Below, in pieces: positions 17,073 to 26,165 of a stretch of 64,000 nt of DNA; the first letter of the stretch is position 1, and the number at the start of each line of letters is the position of its first letter. Under the pieces are notes generated by a model that was not told the DNA's origin, ran no database searches, and saw only the letters and a program-made list of their open reading frames with translations. The DNA comes from an uncultured Flavobacteriaceae bacterium (GTDB lineage Bacteria > Bacteroidota > Bacteroidia > Flavobacteriales > Flavobacteriaceae): NCBI GenBank assembly GCA_937944485.1, contig CALDYU010000018.1, positions 62,001 to 126,000 of the forward strand, written 5' to 3'. The position numbers and the translations under genes were made by a program.

Positions 17073-18422
17073 ATGAAGTTTAAACTAACAGCGCTGTTAT
17101 TGATAATGGCATTGAGTATTTGTTATGCTCAACAAAAGAAATGGACCTTAGAGGAATGCGTATCTTATGCCGTAGAGAATAATTTAACCATTGAACAATT
17201 TGAACTCGATTTAGAGAATGCCAAAATTGATAAATCTGATGCCATTGGTAATTTTTTACCCAACTTGAACGCCTCGGCCTCCGCATCAAGTAATACTGGT
17301 TTTTCAATTAATCCAACCAACAATTTACCTACGAATAGTACGGCAAATAATGTTAACGGCGGCTTAAGCACTAACTTTAATATTTTCAATGGTATGCGTA
17401 ATGTACACCGATTAAATAGAGCGAAGTTAAACGCTATTGCAAACCAATATAGACTGGATGATCTGAAAGATGATATTCGTTTAAATGTAGCTAATGCTTA
17501 TTTGCAAGTATTATCGAATAAAGAATCTCTTAAGGTTTCAAGAGCACAATATGCTGTTACGGAACAAGATTTGAAACGAACTAAGGAGTTGGTTGAGTCT
17601 GGAGTATCTCCTCAAGGTGATTTGTTAGAGATAGAAGCAACCGCAGCAAATCAAGAACAACAAATAGTAAACGGAGAAAGTTTGGTACTTATTTCTCGTA
17701 TTACCCTAGCGCAGTTGCTACAAATAACAGACTATGAGAATTTTGATATCGCAGATGATGCCTTTGATATTCCACCTTCTGATATTTTAAGTAATTCTGC
17801 CAAAGTGATCTTCGATAAGGCTTTAAGTTTTAGAAATGATATTAAATTCTCGCAGTCAACGGTTGAATTGGCCGAGAAAGACCTAGAAATAAGTAAAGGA
17901 GCAAGGTTGCCTACCCTTTCTGGTTTTGCGAACTACGGAACAAGATATTCAGATGTCACACAAATACCAGATGCAAACGGTATTCCCTTTACGCCCAATT
18001 TTACAGATCAATTATGGATTTTTGATGGTATTTCTTATGGGGTACAGCTGAACGTTCCTATTTTTAATGGGTTCAGTACGCGTAATACGATTGAACGATC
18101 GAAGATTAATGTAGAGAAAGCCAAAATACAGTTTGAACAAGATAAACTTAATTTAGAAGCTGATATTCAGAGAGCTTATGTTGATGTTACTACTTTTTAT
18201 AAGTCATACGAAGCAGCTGAGAAAACCTTAGAGGCACGACGTTTAGCGTATCAATACTCTAAAGAACGTTTTGATGTTGGTTTGATGAATGCCTTTAATT
18301 TTAGTCAGGCACAATCGCGTGTTGATAATGCTGAAGCTGATGTGATACGTACGAAGTATGCTTATATTTTTCGTTTAAAAATATTGGAATTCTATTTTGG
18401 AATTCCCATTTCACTCAACTAA
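17073..18422 (+). CDS. TolC family outer-membrane efflux protein
   Basis: A 449-residue outer-membrane channel with a signal peptide (about residues 1-19, ending in CYAQ). It has the two-fold repeat of long helices plus beta strands typical of TolC, with markers such as WTLEECVSYAVENN at the start and YGVQLNVPIFNGFSTRNTIE in the second half. It is the last gene of the exporter operon and the only TolC homologue here, so it probably serves both adaptor proteins. A strong terminator follows. Confidence 0.92.
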   Translation: MKFKLTALLLIMALSICYAQQKKWTLEECVSYAVENNLTIEQFELDLENAKIDKSDAIGNFLPNLNASASASSNTGFSINPTNNLPTNSTANNVNGGLSTNFNIFNGMRNVHRLNRAKLNAIANQYRLDDLKDDIRLNVANAYLQVLSNKESLKVSRAQYAVTEQDLKRTKELVESGVSPQGDLLEIEATAANQEQQIVNGESLVLISRITLAQLLQITDYENFDIADDAFDIPPSDILSNSAKVIFDKALSFRNDIKFSQSTVELAEKDLEISKGARLPTLSGFANYGTRYSDVTQIPDANGIPFTPNFTDQLWIFDGISYGVQLNVPIFNGFSTRNTIERSKINVEKAKIQFEQDKLNLEADIQRAYVDVTTFYKSYEAAEKTLEARRLAYQYSKERFDVGLMNAFNFSQAQSRVDNAEADVIRTKYAYIFRLKILEFYFGIPISLN

Positions 18423-18439
18423 CTCGGTTGATCTTAATT

Positions 18440-18479
18440 AATAATCCGTAAGCTTTAAAAGTTTACGGATTATTTTTTT
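18440..18479 (+). terminator. Strong intrinsic terminator after the exporter operon
   Basis: Perfect 12-bp arms AATAATCCGTAA / TTACGGATTATT (18440-18451, 18463-18474) with an 11-nt loop and a T run to 18479. Confidence 0.92.
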
Positions 18480-18511
18480 ATACACACAATTGTATTTTCT
18501 TTGCCTTGATT

Positions 18512-19192
18512 ATGGCAACTATTCTACATATTGAAACAGCAACAACCAATTGCTCTGTTTGTGTTGCGCAAGATGAGGTCGTATTAGCACTTAAAGAGTA
18601 CAATACGCCCAATTATTCGCATTCAGAACAACTACATGTCTTTATTCAAAAAGTGCTTGCAGAGGCTTCAATATCAAATAATGCCTTAGACGCAATAGCT
18701 GTAAGCCAAGGCCCAGGTTCGTATACGGGTTTGCGAATAGGCGTATCGGCTGCCAAGGGCTTATGTTTTGCATTAGATGTGCCATTAATTGCGGTGTCTA
18801 CCCTTGAAAGTATGGCGATGCGGGTAAATACAGATAGCTTTGATTTTATTATTCCCATGCTAGATGCAAGGCGAATGGAAGTATATTCACAGATCTTTGA
18901 TACCAATTTGAATACTATTAGAGAAATTAAGGCTGAAATAATTGATGAACAGTCTTTCAACAATTACGTAAGTCAAGGCAAATTGCTTTTACTGGGTAGT
19001 GGAGCAGCGAAATGTAAAGCAATTTTAAGCTCTAAAAATATAGTGTTCGATACCGCAGTAGTACCATCTGCTAAAGAAATGGTAACTATTGCAAATGCTA
19101 AATATCAAAATGCGCAATTCGAAGACGTTGCATATTTTGAACCTTTCTATCTGAAGGACTTTGTTTTGCAACAAAAAGCAAAGAAAAAATAA
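18512..19192 (+). CDS. tsaB: tRNA threonylcarbamoyladenosine biosynthesis protein TsaB
   Basis: TsaB is the partner of TsaD in forming t6A at position 37 of ANN-decoding tRNAs. The 226-residue protein has the ASKHA-type N-terminus ILHIETATTNCSV and the loop SQGPGSYTGLRIGVSAAKGL that typifies TsaB. I chose ATG 18512; the in-frame TTG at 18506 adds two residues and is less likely. It stands alone between two terminators. Confidence 0.93.
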   Translation: MATILHIETATTNCSVCVAQDEVVLALKEYNTPNYSHSEQLHVFIQKVLAEASISNNALDAIAVSQGPGSYTGLRIGVSAAKGLCFALDVPLIAVSTLESMAMRVNTDSFDFIIPMLDARRMEVYSQIFDTNLNTIREIKAEIIDEQSFNNYVSQGKLLLLGSGAAKCKAILSSKNIVFDTAVVPSAKEMVTIANAKYQNAQFEDVAYFEPFYLKDFVLQQKAKKK

Positions 19193-19204
19193 TGAAGAAA
19201 TTAG

Positions 19205-19235
19205 AAAAGAGCGCTCATTTTGTGAACGCTCTTTT
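19205..19235. terminator. Bidirectional terminator between tsaB and the dodecin gene
   Basis: Arms AAAAGAGCG / CGCTCTTTT (19205-19213, 19227-19235) with further TCA/TGA pairing inside the loop. The A and T flanks allow it to work for both convergent genes. Confidence 0.8.
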
Positions 19236-19252
19236 ATAGGGTAAGTAATGAA

Positions 19253-19453
19253 TTACTTTACTTCAAAAGTAATTTTGACATTCACCCTAAAATCATTGAT
19301 TTCACCATCTTTAACACTTGCGCTTTGATCTTGAACGTAAACCGAACGAATATTTTTTACCGATTTCGATGCTTGTTCAACAGCCTTTTTTGTTGCGTCT
19401 TCCCAGCTCTTTTCTGAATTTGCGAGTACTTCTATAACTTTTAAAATTGCCAT
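19253..19453 (-). CDS. Dodecin family flavin-binding protein
   Basis: Dodecins are small dodecameric proteins that store or buffer flavins or coenzyme A. This one has 66 residues, the normal length, with the pattern KVIEVLANSEKSWEDATKKA followed by two beta strands (NIRSVYVQDQSASV and FRVNVKITFEVK). The whole sequence matches the family. It appears to be a single-gene unit on the minus strand. Confidence 0.9.
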   Translation of the reverse strand: MAILKVIEVLANSEKSWEDATKKAVEQASKSVKNIRSVYVQDQSASVKDGEINDFRVNVKITFEVK

Positions 19454-19529
19454 AATTCTTGTTTTAGATTATTTTTTGAAGGTACTAAAATATTAGGAAG
19501 TGCCATCATCAATACCCTACAATTTACAC

Positions 19530-20438
19530 TTATCCATTAATGGCTACAACCTCATTAATTCGATCTCCCATCATATTTTTGAGCATAGTCTCAATGCCAT
19601 TTTTAAGTGTAAAGGTGGATGAAGGACAACCACTACAAGCTCCTTGTAAAATCACATTCACTCTTTTGCTTTCTTTTTCATACGATTGAAATAGAATATT
19701 ACCGCCATCGCTTGCTACTGCTGGTTTAACATATTCTTCAAGAATATCAATAATTTCGAGCGAAGTGTCATCCAAAGTAGGTTTTGATTGATTTTTTACT
19801 TGTGCTGCTTCTGGCATGTTTTGAGGATTAATATCTATAGAGACTACATCTTTTCCATCGGCTATAAAATCACGTATGAGCTCCCTCAACGCCATAGTGA
19901 TATCATCCCACTCGGCAACGTCAAATTTGGTAACAGAAACATAATTTTCATCTAAGAAAACTTGTTTTACAAAAGGGAATTGAAAAAGTGCTTTTGCCAA
20001 ATCAGACGCTTTGGCTTCGTCAATATTTTTGAATTCAAAAGATGCAGGAACGATCTTGCGACTGGCCACAAATTTCATGGTTGACGGATTCGGCGTCACC
20101 TCGGCATAAACAGTTACTGCAACTTTTTTATCACTAGATTCTGCTTCTAAAATAACTGGTTCACCTGCATTTAAATATTCAACAAGTTGCTGAGCTACTT
20201 CATCTTTAACGTCATTCCATTCGACAATATCATAGCGCTCTAAACCAATGAAATTTCCAGAAATATAAACAGTTTTTATAAATGGAAGGTGAAAAAGCTG
20301 CTGTGCTAAAGGAGAATTCTTAGCTTCATCTATATTATTAAATTCATAGTTCTTACCTGTCGTAATAAAATGATTAGTGTCGAATTTTAAAATTGCAGGG
20401 TTGTTGGTTTCTACTACCGTAATTGAATACTCCTTCAT
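19530..20438 (-). CDS. NifU family iron-sulfur scaffold protein with duplicated Nfu N-domain
   Basis: A 302-residue protein that probably carries or transfers Fe-S clusters. The C-terminal NifU domain (about 220-302) holds the cluster motif GACSGCPSS with Cys268 and Cys271. The N-terminal part contains two copies of the Nfu N-domain: one at about residues 3-90 (ETNNPAILKFDTNHFI) and one at about 108-195 (EVTPNPSTMKFVASRKI). A single copy is the rule in mitochondrial NFU1, so the duplication is notable although I believe it is usual in flavobacteria. It is divergent from the PorP-like gene. Confidence 0.88.
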   Translation of the reverse strand: MKEYSITVVETNNPAILKFDTNHFITTGKNYEFNNIDEAKNSPLAQQLFHLPFIKTVYISGNFIGLERYDIVEWNDVKDEVAQQLVEYLNAGEPVILEAESSDKKVAVTVYAEVTPNPSTMKFVASRKIVPASFEFKNIDEAKASDLAKALFQFPFVKQVFLDENYVSVTKFDVAEWDDITMALRELIRDFIADGKDVVSIDINPQNMPEAAQVKNQSKPTLDDTSLEIIDILEEYVKPAVASDGGNILFQSYEKESKRVNVILQGACSGCPSSTFTLKNGIETMLKNMMGDRINEVVAING

Positions 20439-20558
20439 GACCTTTAAATTTTTGTGTAAAAATACGAAGTAATTCTAAGTTTTGTTGGTATACTATACTT
20501 TCGATTCGGCCGTTATACTATATATTTAGCCAAATTAATCTCAAGCCTCCTAGCTCCC

Positions 20559-21551
20559 ATGAAAATCAGGTTTATTGTTCCGCTATTCTTTTTATTTTTT
20601 AGTTTGCAAGCCTATACACAAGAAGGAATTCCTGTTTATTTCGATTACCTAGCAGATAATTATTATTTGGTATACCCTTCAATGGCGGGTATAGGTGAGG
20701 GTGGTAAAATTAGAGGAACCGCCAGAAAACAATGGTTTAGTGTAGATGAAGCACCTACCTTACAAACGGTGAATGCGCACTTTCGACTGGGAGACAGTAA
20801 TAGTGGTATTGGTGCTATCGTTTTTAATGATGCTAACGGTTATCATTCTCAGACCGGTGTAAAACTAACCTATGCGCACCATTTAAAATTAGGTGGGGAT
20901 ATTCGATATTTAAATCAACTTTCTTTTGGCTTAAGCGCTGGAATTTTACAAAGCAGTTTAGATGAAACTGAATTTCGTTCTGTAATTCAGGATCCATTAA
21001 TAACAGGAACTAAAAATAGTGTGAGCTATTACAACATCGATTTGGGTATTTCATATAGTAAAATGGAGTTCTATGCCCATTTTGCGGCATTGAATGTATT
21101 GGGAAGTGGTCGTGATTTATATTCGGCTATTGAATTTGATAATTTGAGAAGGTACTTGGCTTCTGTTGGTTATATTTTTGGTAAAAATGAATGGCAAATA
21201 GAACCATCTGTTTTGTTTCAGATGACTGAATTTACTGATGAAAAAACCCTCGATATTAATGCTAAAGTATATCGTGATGTTGATTTCGGGAGAATATGGG
21301 GTGGCCTGTCTTATAGAAGAAGCTTTGAAGGTGCCCAGTTCTTAACAGATGGTAGTTTCGGAGAGCAGCAATTACAATTGATAACGCCTATTGTTGGAGC
21401 AAATATTGGCAATTTTTTAGTGTCTTATAACTATTCGTATCAAACAGGCGATATTCGTTTTGATAACGGTGGTTTTCACCAAATTACCTTAGGTTACGAT
21501 TTCGGACAATCAGAACGTAAGTACGATTGTTACTGCCCCGCTGCCCAATAA
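20559..21551 (+). CDS. PorP/SprF family type IX secretion membrane protein
   Basis: A 330-residue outer-membrane protein with a signal peptide (about residues 1-20) and many amphipathic beta strands. The segment YLADNYYLVYPSMAGIGEGG followed by GTARKQWFSVDEAP fits the PorP/SprF family, members of which work with type IX secretion of particular partners and often sit behind large adhesin genes. This copy has no adhesin next to it. A second family member is encoded at 32280. Confidence 0.82.
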   Translation: MKIRFIVPLFFLFFSLQAYTQEGIPVYFDYLADNYYLVYPSMAGIGEGGKIRGTARKQWFSVDEAPTLQTVNAHFRLGDSNSGIGAIVFNDANGYHSQTGVKLTYAHHLKLGGDIRYLNQLSFGLSAGILQSSLDETEFRSVIQDPLITGTKNSVSYYNIDLGISYSKMEFYAHFAALNVLGSGRDLYSAIEFDNLRRYLASVGYIFGKNEWQIEPSVLFQMTEFTDEKTLDINAKVYRDVDFGRIWGGLSYRRSFEGAQFLTDGSFGEQQLQLITPIVGANIGNFLVSYNYSYQTGDIRFDNGGFHQITLGYDFGQSERKYDCYCPAAQ

Positions 21552-21582
21552 AAAATGAGTCTGTACAATAAACAGTACAGAC
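21550..21582 (-). terminator. Intrinsic terminator for the vWA/DUF4349 operon
   Basis: Arms GTCTGTAC / GTACAGAC (21559-21566, 21575-21582) with an 8-nt loop. The A run at 21550-21555 gives a T run on the minus strand, about 55 nt after the vWA stop. Confidence 0.7.
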
Positions 21583-21637
21583 CCACTTACTAAACACCAA
21601 CCAACAGCGTTTATCATTTATTGTTCATCATTTGAAT

Positions 21638-22816
21638 TTACTCCCAAGTGTAATTCTTCTTTTTAGCTTGTTTTTTTAAGGCTTCGAGCATTGCGTTTTC
21701 TAATTCGCCGGTAGACCCTTCTTTTTGGTTTTGTGCGATATAAGCGTCTCTGAGTAAATTGAGTTTTTGAATTTCTTTCTGAATTTGAATACGCTCATTT
21801 TTCTTGGTATTGATATATGTGGTTATTTCAGATTTAGATTTATTTCGGAGTTCTTTTGGCAGTTGTGCATCTTTAATTTTGGTAATATCAAATGTTTTAT
21901 CCTTAGAAGCATCGACCAAATCCCATGAGGCATTATCATAGAGTTTAGAGCTTTTACTAACAGCTCTTTTTACGGCAACAACCTCTTCGAGTTCCATGGC
22001 ATTTGTGTCTTGCTCATATTGCATTTTTAGTTTAGAGGCTCCCTTTGAGCCATAACCAATGTAGGTTGTATTTAATTTCGAATTGAGTTTTATAATGACC
22101 TCATCATAAGGGGTAGTAATATGAACAACTTGGCGGTTGTGATCAATAGCCATATATTCACCTCCAGAAAGTTTAGCGCCGTCTTTCCAATTCGTGTTGA
22201 TGCCTTGCTCATAATCTCCACAAAAAATTGTATTTACAACAACATCTTTTTCTTTGGCATTACTGATAGCATCTTTATAGTGTAATTTACCTTGGGTAAA
22301 GGGTTCATTACCTGCAATGAAAATCATTTTAAGATGATCTGCATTTTTTCCCCAGTTCAATTGTTTAAGAGAGGTTTGTATGACTGTGCCGCAGTATTCC
22401 TCACCGCCATTTGTTTTAAGAGAAAATAATTTTTCTGATATTTCATCAAGGTCATCGCTGAAATCTAATACTTGTTGAATATAACCTTCTTTAGAAGATA
22501 GATCGTCATTGCCGTATTGGTACAAGGCAATCTGAAGTTTTGGCCTTGAGTTATTGCCACACTTTGCATGAGAAAATTTATTGACAATATCCCATAATTG
22601 TGCTTTAGCTTGATTAATAAGTCCATCCATACTATTACTAGTATCTAATAAGAGGGCTATTTTAACGATATTGTTAGATTCTTTTTCTGTATCGTTTATG
22701 GCATTAACTATCAGTGGAACACTTCGCTTTTTTGTGTCTATTAGTTCGCAACCGTATGAAGTTGTAACCATTAAGATTATTAAGCCGAATCCGAAAAGGT
22801 GTTTTACATTTTTCAT
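21638..22816 (-). CDS. Secreted von Willebrand factor A domain protein
   Basis: A 392-residue protein with a signal peptide; Cys23 in TTSYGCEL could be a lipidation site, but the lipobox is poor. The vWA domain spans about residues 52-255 and has an intact metal site (ALLLDTSNSMD: Asp58, Ser60, Ser62). The remainder, about 290-392, is helical and charged. It lies 54 nt downstream of the DUF4349 gene on the same strand, so the two are probably one operon. The ligand and function are unknown. Confidence 0.78.
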   Translation of the reverse strand: MKNVKHLFGFGLIILMVTTSYGCELIDTKKRSVPLIVNAINDTEKESNNIVKIALLLDTSNSMDGLINQAKAQLWDIVNKFSHAKCGNNSRPKLQIALYQYGNDDLSSKEGYIQQVLDFSDDLDEISEKLFSLKTNGGEEYCGTVIQTSLKQLNWGKNADHLKMIFIAGNEPFTQGKLHYKDAISNAKEKDVVVNTIFCGDYEQGINTNWKDGAKLSGGEYMAIDHNRQVVHITTPYDEVIIKLNSKLNTTYIGYGSKGASKLKMQYEQDTNAMELEEVVAVKRAVSKSSKLYDNASWDLVDASKDKTFDITKIKDAQLPKELRNKSKSEITTYINTKKNERIQIQKEIQKLNLLRDAYIAQNQKEGSTGELENAMLEALKKQAKKKNYTWE

Positions 22817-22870
22817 TTTTAAATTTTTTTAATGCTTTTCTTTGAAAGCAAAATCTGTTTATAATTGGTA

Positions 22871-23725
22871 TTAAATTTTAGTTTTGATTTTTTCGGCTAC
22901 CAAAATGAAGAGGTAGGCAAAAAGACTCATAAAAGCTAAGGCAGTAACTAGCATAAGGTAATTGGTAATGGTCCATTCTAGCGCTACCTTAGCACGGTGC
23001 ATCAGCGATATTCGAATTTCTGTTCTCTCAAACAGCGCAACTTTAACAGTGCAAAATTCGTTTTCATCATCAAAGTTTCCTAAACTAACCCCGAGGCCTT
23101 GAAGCTTTTGTTCAATATCTAAAATGCGGTTTTCGAGTTGTATAAATTCTTCAATTTGCCCTCCTTTTCTTTTTAAGTCAATGAGAGAAGCACGTATTTT
23201 TTCAAGCGACTCTTTTCGGGCGTTTAGTTCTTTGTACTCATTTGTTTTGTCAGTTTTTGTAATTTGTTTTGATTGTACTTGACCCACTCCAATTAGACTT
23301 TTGTAGATCGAATCAAAATTTTCTGGCGGAATACCAATGGTTAGATGTAATGCTCGGTTTCCTTTATTCCCTTTTTTATGTTCATATTGAATGAGGCCCT
23401 CATAATCTTTTATCTGGGCACGAAGCAGTTTTTCTTCTTTATCAAATTTGTTAGAAATGGTATTAATAGTTGCAATTTTTTCATATTTCTGATCAACGTG
23501 AATGTTAGAAATACCTTCATTTAATTGATATTTTTTAGAAGCGTAATTTTTCCTAGTATCAGTAGAAACAGCTATAATTTCATTAAATACATGGCTATCA
23601 TAGCTTTGATTATCAGTATTTTTTACTTGATATCCGTAGATAAATCGAAATAGGAATAGCGCAACAAATAGCCCTAGTAAGAGGAAAATTAATCTTTTAA
23701 ACTTTGTTTTTCTAATTGATTTCAT
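22871..23725 (-). CDS. DUF4349 domain membrane protein
   Basis: A 284-residue protein with an N-terminal membrane helix (about 10-28), an extracytoplasmic DUF4349 domain (about 65-235) and a C-terminal helix (about 252-275). The core shows GNRALHLTIGIPPENFD, then a coiled-coil hairpin (LNARKESLEKIRASLIDLKR to LENRILDIEQKLQGL) and a closing beta strand. This is the usual DUF4349 layout; its function is unknown. It is transcribed ahead of the vWA gene and divergent from the histidine kinase. Confidence 0.82.
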   Translation of the reverse strand: MKSIRKTKFKRLIFLLLGLFVALFLFRFIYGYQVKNTDNQSYDSHVFNEIIAVSTDTRKNYASKKYQLNEGISNIHVDQKYEKIATINTISNKFDKEEKLLRAQIKDYEGLIQYEHKKGNKGNRALHLTIGIPPENFDSIYKSLIGVGQVQSKQITKTDKTNEYKELNARKESLEKIRASLIDLKRKGGQIEEFIQLENRILDIEQKLQGLGVSLGNFDDENEFCTVKVALFERTEIRISLMHRAKVALEWTITNYLMLVTALAFMSLFAYLFILVAEKIKTKI

Positions 23726-23934
23726 TTGACTATTTTAAAATTTTATGGTCTAAAACTAAAAGCAAACTTTTTCAGAAAATAATAGTAATGAGTAAATGGT
23801 ACGTTTGAATGGGTATACCTGCTTTTTGAATTAGTAAAGCTGTAAAACATTGAATCTAGAGGCTAAGTTTGCGCTCATATACATTTTTTAGTGACAAAGA
23901 AATCAGCTAAGTTTACGTTGTATTGTTAATAGTG

Positions 23935-26163
23935 ATGAAAAAACTACTATACATTATTTGCATAATTTTTGGTACGGTCGGCCCTATATTCGCGCAGACT
24001 GAATCGAATGCTGACAAAGGTTATAACAATCGAAAGCTTATTGAAATAAAAGGATCTGTTAAGGGGAAAGAAAATTACGAGCCTATTTCGGGGGTAGAGG
24101 TCAGTTCAGATAGAGGGGCATTCGCAATTACTGATGCCTTAGGTGAATATAAAATTAGGGTTTCTATTGGCGACGAATTGATTTTTAGGAGTCCTGAATT
24201 CGATACGAAGCGCCATATTATAAAAAGTGCCGAAGATGTTGATTTGCTCGTAAAGGGCTATTCGGAAGATAGTTCGAATAGATCGAAGACTATGCGAGAA
24301 TTTGACAATAAAATAGCAATGCATTTATCTTATTTAGATTCGGCAAATCAGTATAAGAAAAAAGACATCAAAAGGAGTATAGATTTTATAACTAAGTCGA
24401 TACAGCAATTAGGGAAACGCGGTAATAAAAAACAACTAGCATTATCTTTAACAACACTAGGGGAAGTATATCAATATCACAAGCAGTATGATTTAGCCAT
24501 CAATAGTTATACTGATGCTCTTGAGGCTAATAAAACTTCTAAAACGGCTATTTTATTAGGAAACACCTACATTTTAAATAAAGACTTTGAAAATGCCGAA
24601 AAGGTTTTAACGCCTTTATTAAAAATTAAGAAATTAATCCCCTACCAGCAAGTACAGTTATATGAGAGCTTAGGCGATACATATTTAGGTTTAAAACAAA
24701 TTACAAAGGCTGTTAAATTATATGAGCGCGGCTTAGTGGTTGCAGAAAAAAATCAAATCACCCCTAAATTAACTGATTTAAATTCGAAGATAGCAGACGC
24801 TTATGCTACTGACAATCAACTGGTTGAAGCTGAAGGATTTTATGGAAATTCATTAGAGTTAGCAAAGAATGAAGCTCCGCAACGCGCCATTCAAGAAAAG
24901 GAAAAAGTGGCGGATTTTTATAATAAAAAAAATCGCTATGATGATGAAATTCAATTGCGAAAACAAAATTTGAGAGAGCTTAAAAAGCTGCCTACGCCAA
25001 AGGTAGAACTAAATACCAGGTCGATCATAGCAGATACGATTACTGCGCAACGAATTAATTATAAAATTGCTAATGCATATATAGCACAAGATAAGTACGA
25101 TCAAGCAATTCCGTATTTAGAGAAAAGTATTGTTGAAGCCGATACAGAAGATGATCTTATTGTAAAGAAAGATGCAACGCGTAAATTATCTGAAGTTTTC
25201 GAACACAAAGGAGACTTTGCAAAGGCCTATGAAACATATAGGGCATATGTTTCAGTCGTCGACACTTTGTATATTAGAAAGGAGCAAGAAATTTCTCGTG
25301 CCACACGGTTTAATCGTGAAATTAGCACTAAACAGAGTCGCATTTCTGGACTAGAAAAAGAACGAGAACTTTCTCAAAGCAAGTATGATTTAGCTTTGAC
25401 AGAACAGGAGTTGGCCCAAGAAAGTAATAAAAGACAACAATGGTTAATTTATTCTTTGATATTAGGATTGCTCTTGGTTGGCTTGGCTGCCTTTTTTTTC
25501 TACAGAAGTACACAACAACAGAAATTGGCGAATAACTTGTTAGCCTTGAAATCGCTTCGTTCGCAAATGAATCCGCACTTTATTTTCAATGCCTTAAATT
25601 CTGTAAATAATTATATTGCCAAAAGCGATGAACGTAGTGCCAACAGATATTTAAGTGAATTTTCGACCTTGATGCGATCGGTTCTTGAAAACTCTGAAGA
25701 AGACTTTATTCCGCTTTCGAAAGAAGTTGAACTTTTAGAACTTTATGTGAAATTAGAGCATTCACGGTTTCCTGATAAATTTGATTATGAAATCAATATA
25801 GATGAGCATCTTGATATTGAGTTGTTTCAAATTCCACCGATGTTATTGCAGCCTTATATAGAAAATGCGATCTGGCACGGCCTGAGGTATAAGGAGGAAA
25901 AGGGATATTTACGTATTCATTTAAAGCGAAGCAGTAAAGAAACTATTGAAATAATAATCACTGATAACGGTATAGGTCGTAAACGGTCTGCAGCATTAAA
26001 AACTGCAAATCAAAAGAAACAGAAATCCAAAGGAATGAAAAATATTAAAGATCGCGTCGCTATTTTAAATGATATGTATAAAGATAAAATAGATGTTCAT
26101 ATTGCTGATTTAGAGGTAGATGGGTCTGGAACAAAAGTTGTATTTACGCTTAAAAAGGATTAG
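23935..26163 (+). CDS. TPR-containing sensor histidine kinase (LytS/YehU type)
   Basis: A 742-residue kinase. In order: signal peptide (about 1-20, ending in IFAQ), a carboxypeptidase-regulatory-like beta domain (about 35-95), TPR repeats (about 110-430), a coiled coil (about 445-495), one membrane helix (502-522), the His_kinase domain with SQMNPHFIFNALNS (His near residue 548) and an ATPase domain with ENAIWHG (near 642) and ITDNGIGRKRS. The periplasmic TPR sensor is typical of Bacteroidota. I chose the ATG at 23935 over a TTG 12 nt upstream. The partner regulator follows after 2 nt. Confidence 0.92.
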   Translation: MKKLLYIICIIFGTVGPIFAQTESNADKGYNNRKLIEIKGSVKGKENYEPISGVEVSSDRGAFAITDALGEYKIRVSIGDELIFRSPEFDTKRHIIKSAEDVDLLVKGYSEDSSNRSKTMREFDNKIAMHLSYLDSANQYKKKDIKRSIDFITKSIQQLGKRGNKKQLALSLTTLGEVYQYHKQYDLAINSYTDALEANKTSKTAILLGNTYILNKDFENAEKVLTPLLKIKKLIPYQQVQLYESLGDTYLGLKQITKAVKLYERGLVVAEKNQITPKLTDLNSKIADAYATDNQLVEAEGFYGNSLELAKNEAPQRAIQEKEKVADFYNKKNRYDDEIQLRKQNLRELKKLPTPKVELNTRSIIADTITAQRINYKIANAYIAQDKYDQAIPYLEKSIVEADTEDDLIVKKDATRKLSEVFEHKGDFAKAYETYRAYVSVVDTLYIRKEQEISRATRFNREISTKQSRISGLEKERELSQSKYDLALTEQELAQESNKRQQWLIYSLILGLLLVGLAAFFFYRSTQQQKLANNLLALKSLRSQMNPHFIFNALNSVNNYIAKSDERSANRYLSEFSTLMRSVLENSEEDFIPLSKEVELLELYVKLEHSRFPDKFDYEINIDEHLDIELFQIPPMLLQPYIENAIWHGLRYKEEKGYLRIHLKRSSKETIEIIITDNGIGRKRSAALKTANQKKQKSKGMKNIKDRVAILNDMYKDKIDVHIADLEVDGSGTKVVFTLKKD

Positions 26164-26165
26164 AA

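Noticed and set aside
18646-18963. 105-codon open frame on the minus strand
   Set aside because: Shadow of tsaB; no start context or recognisable domain.
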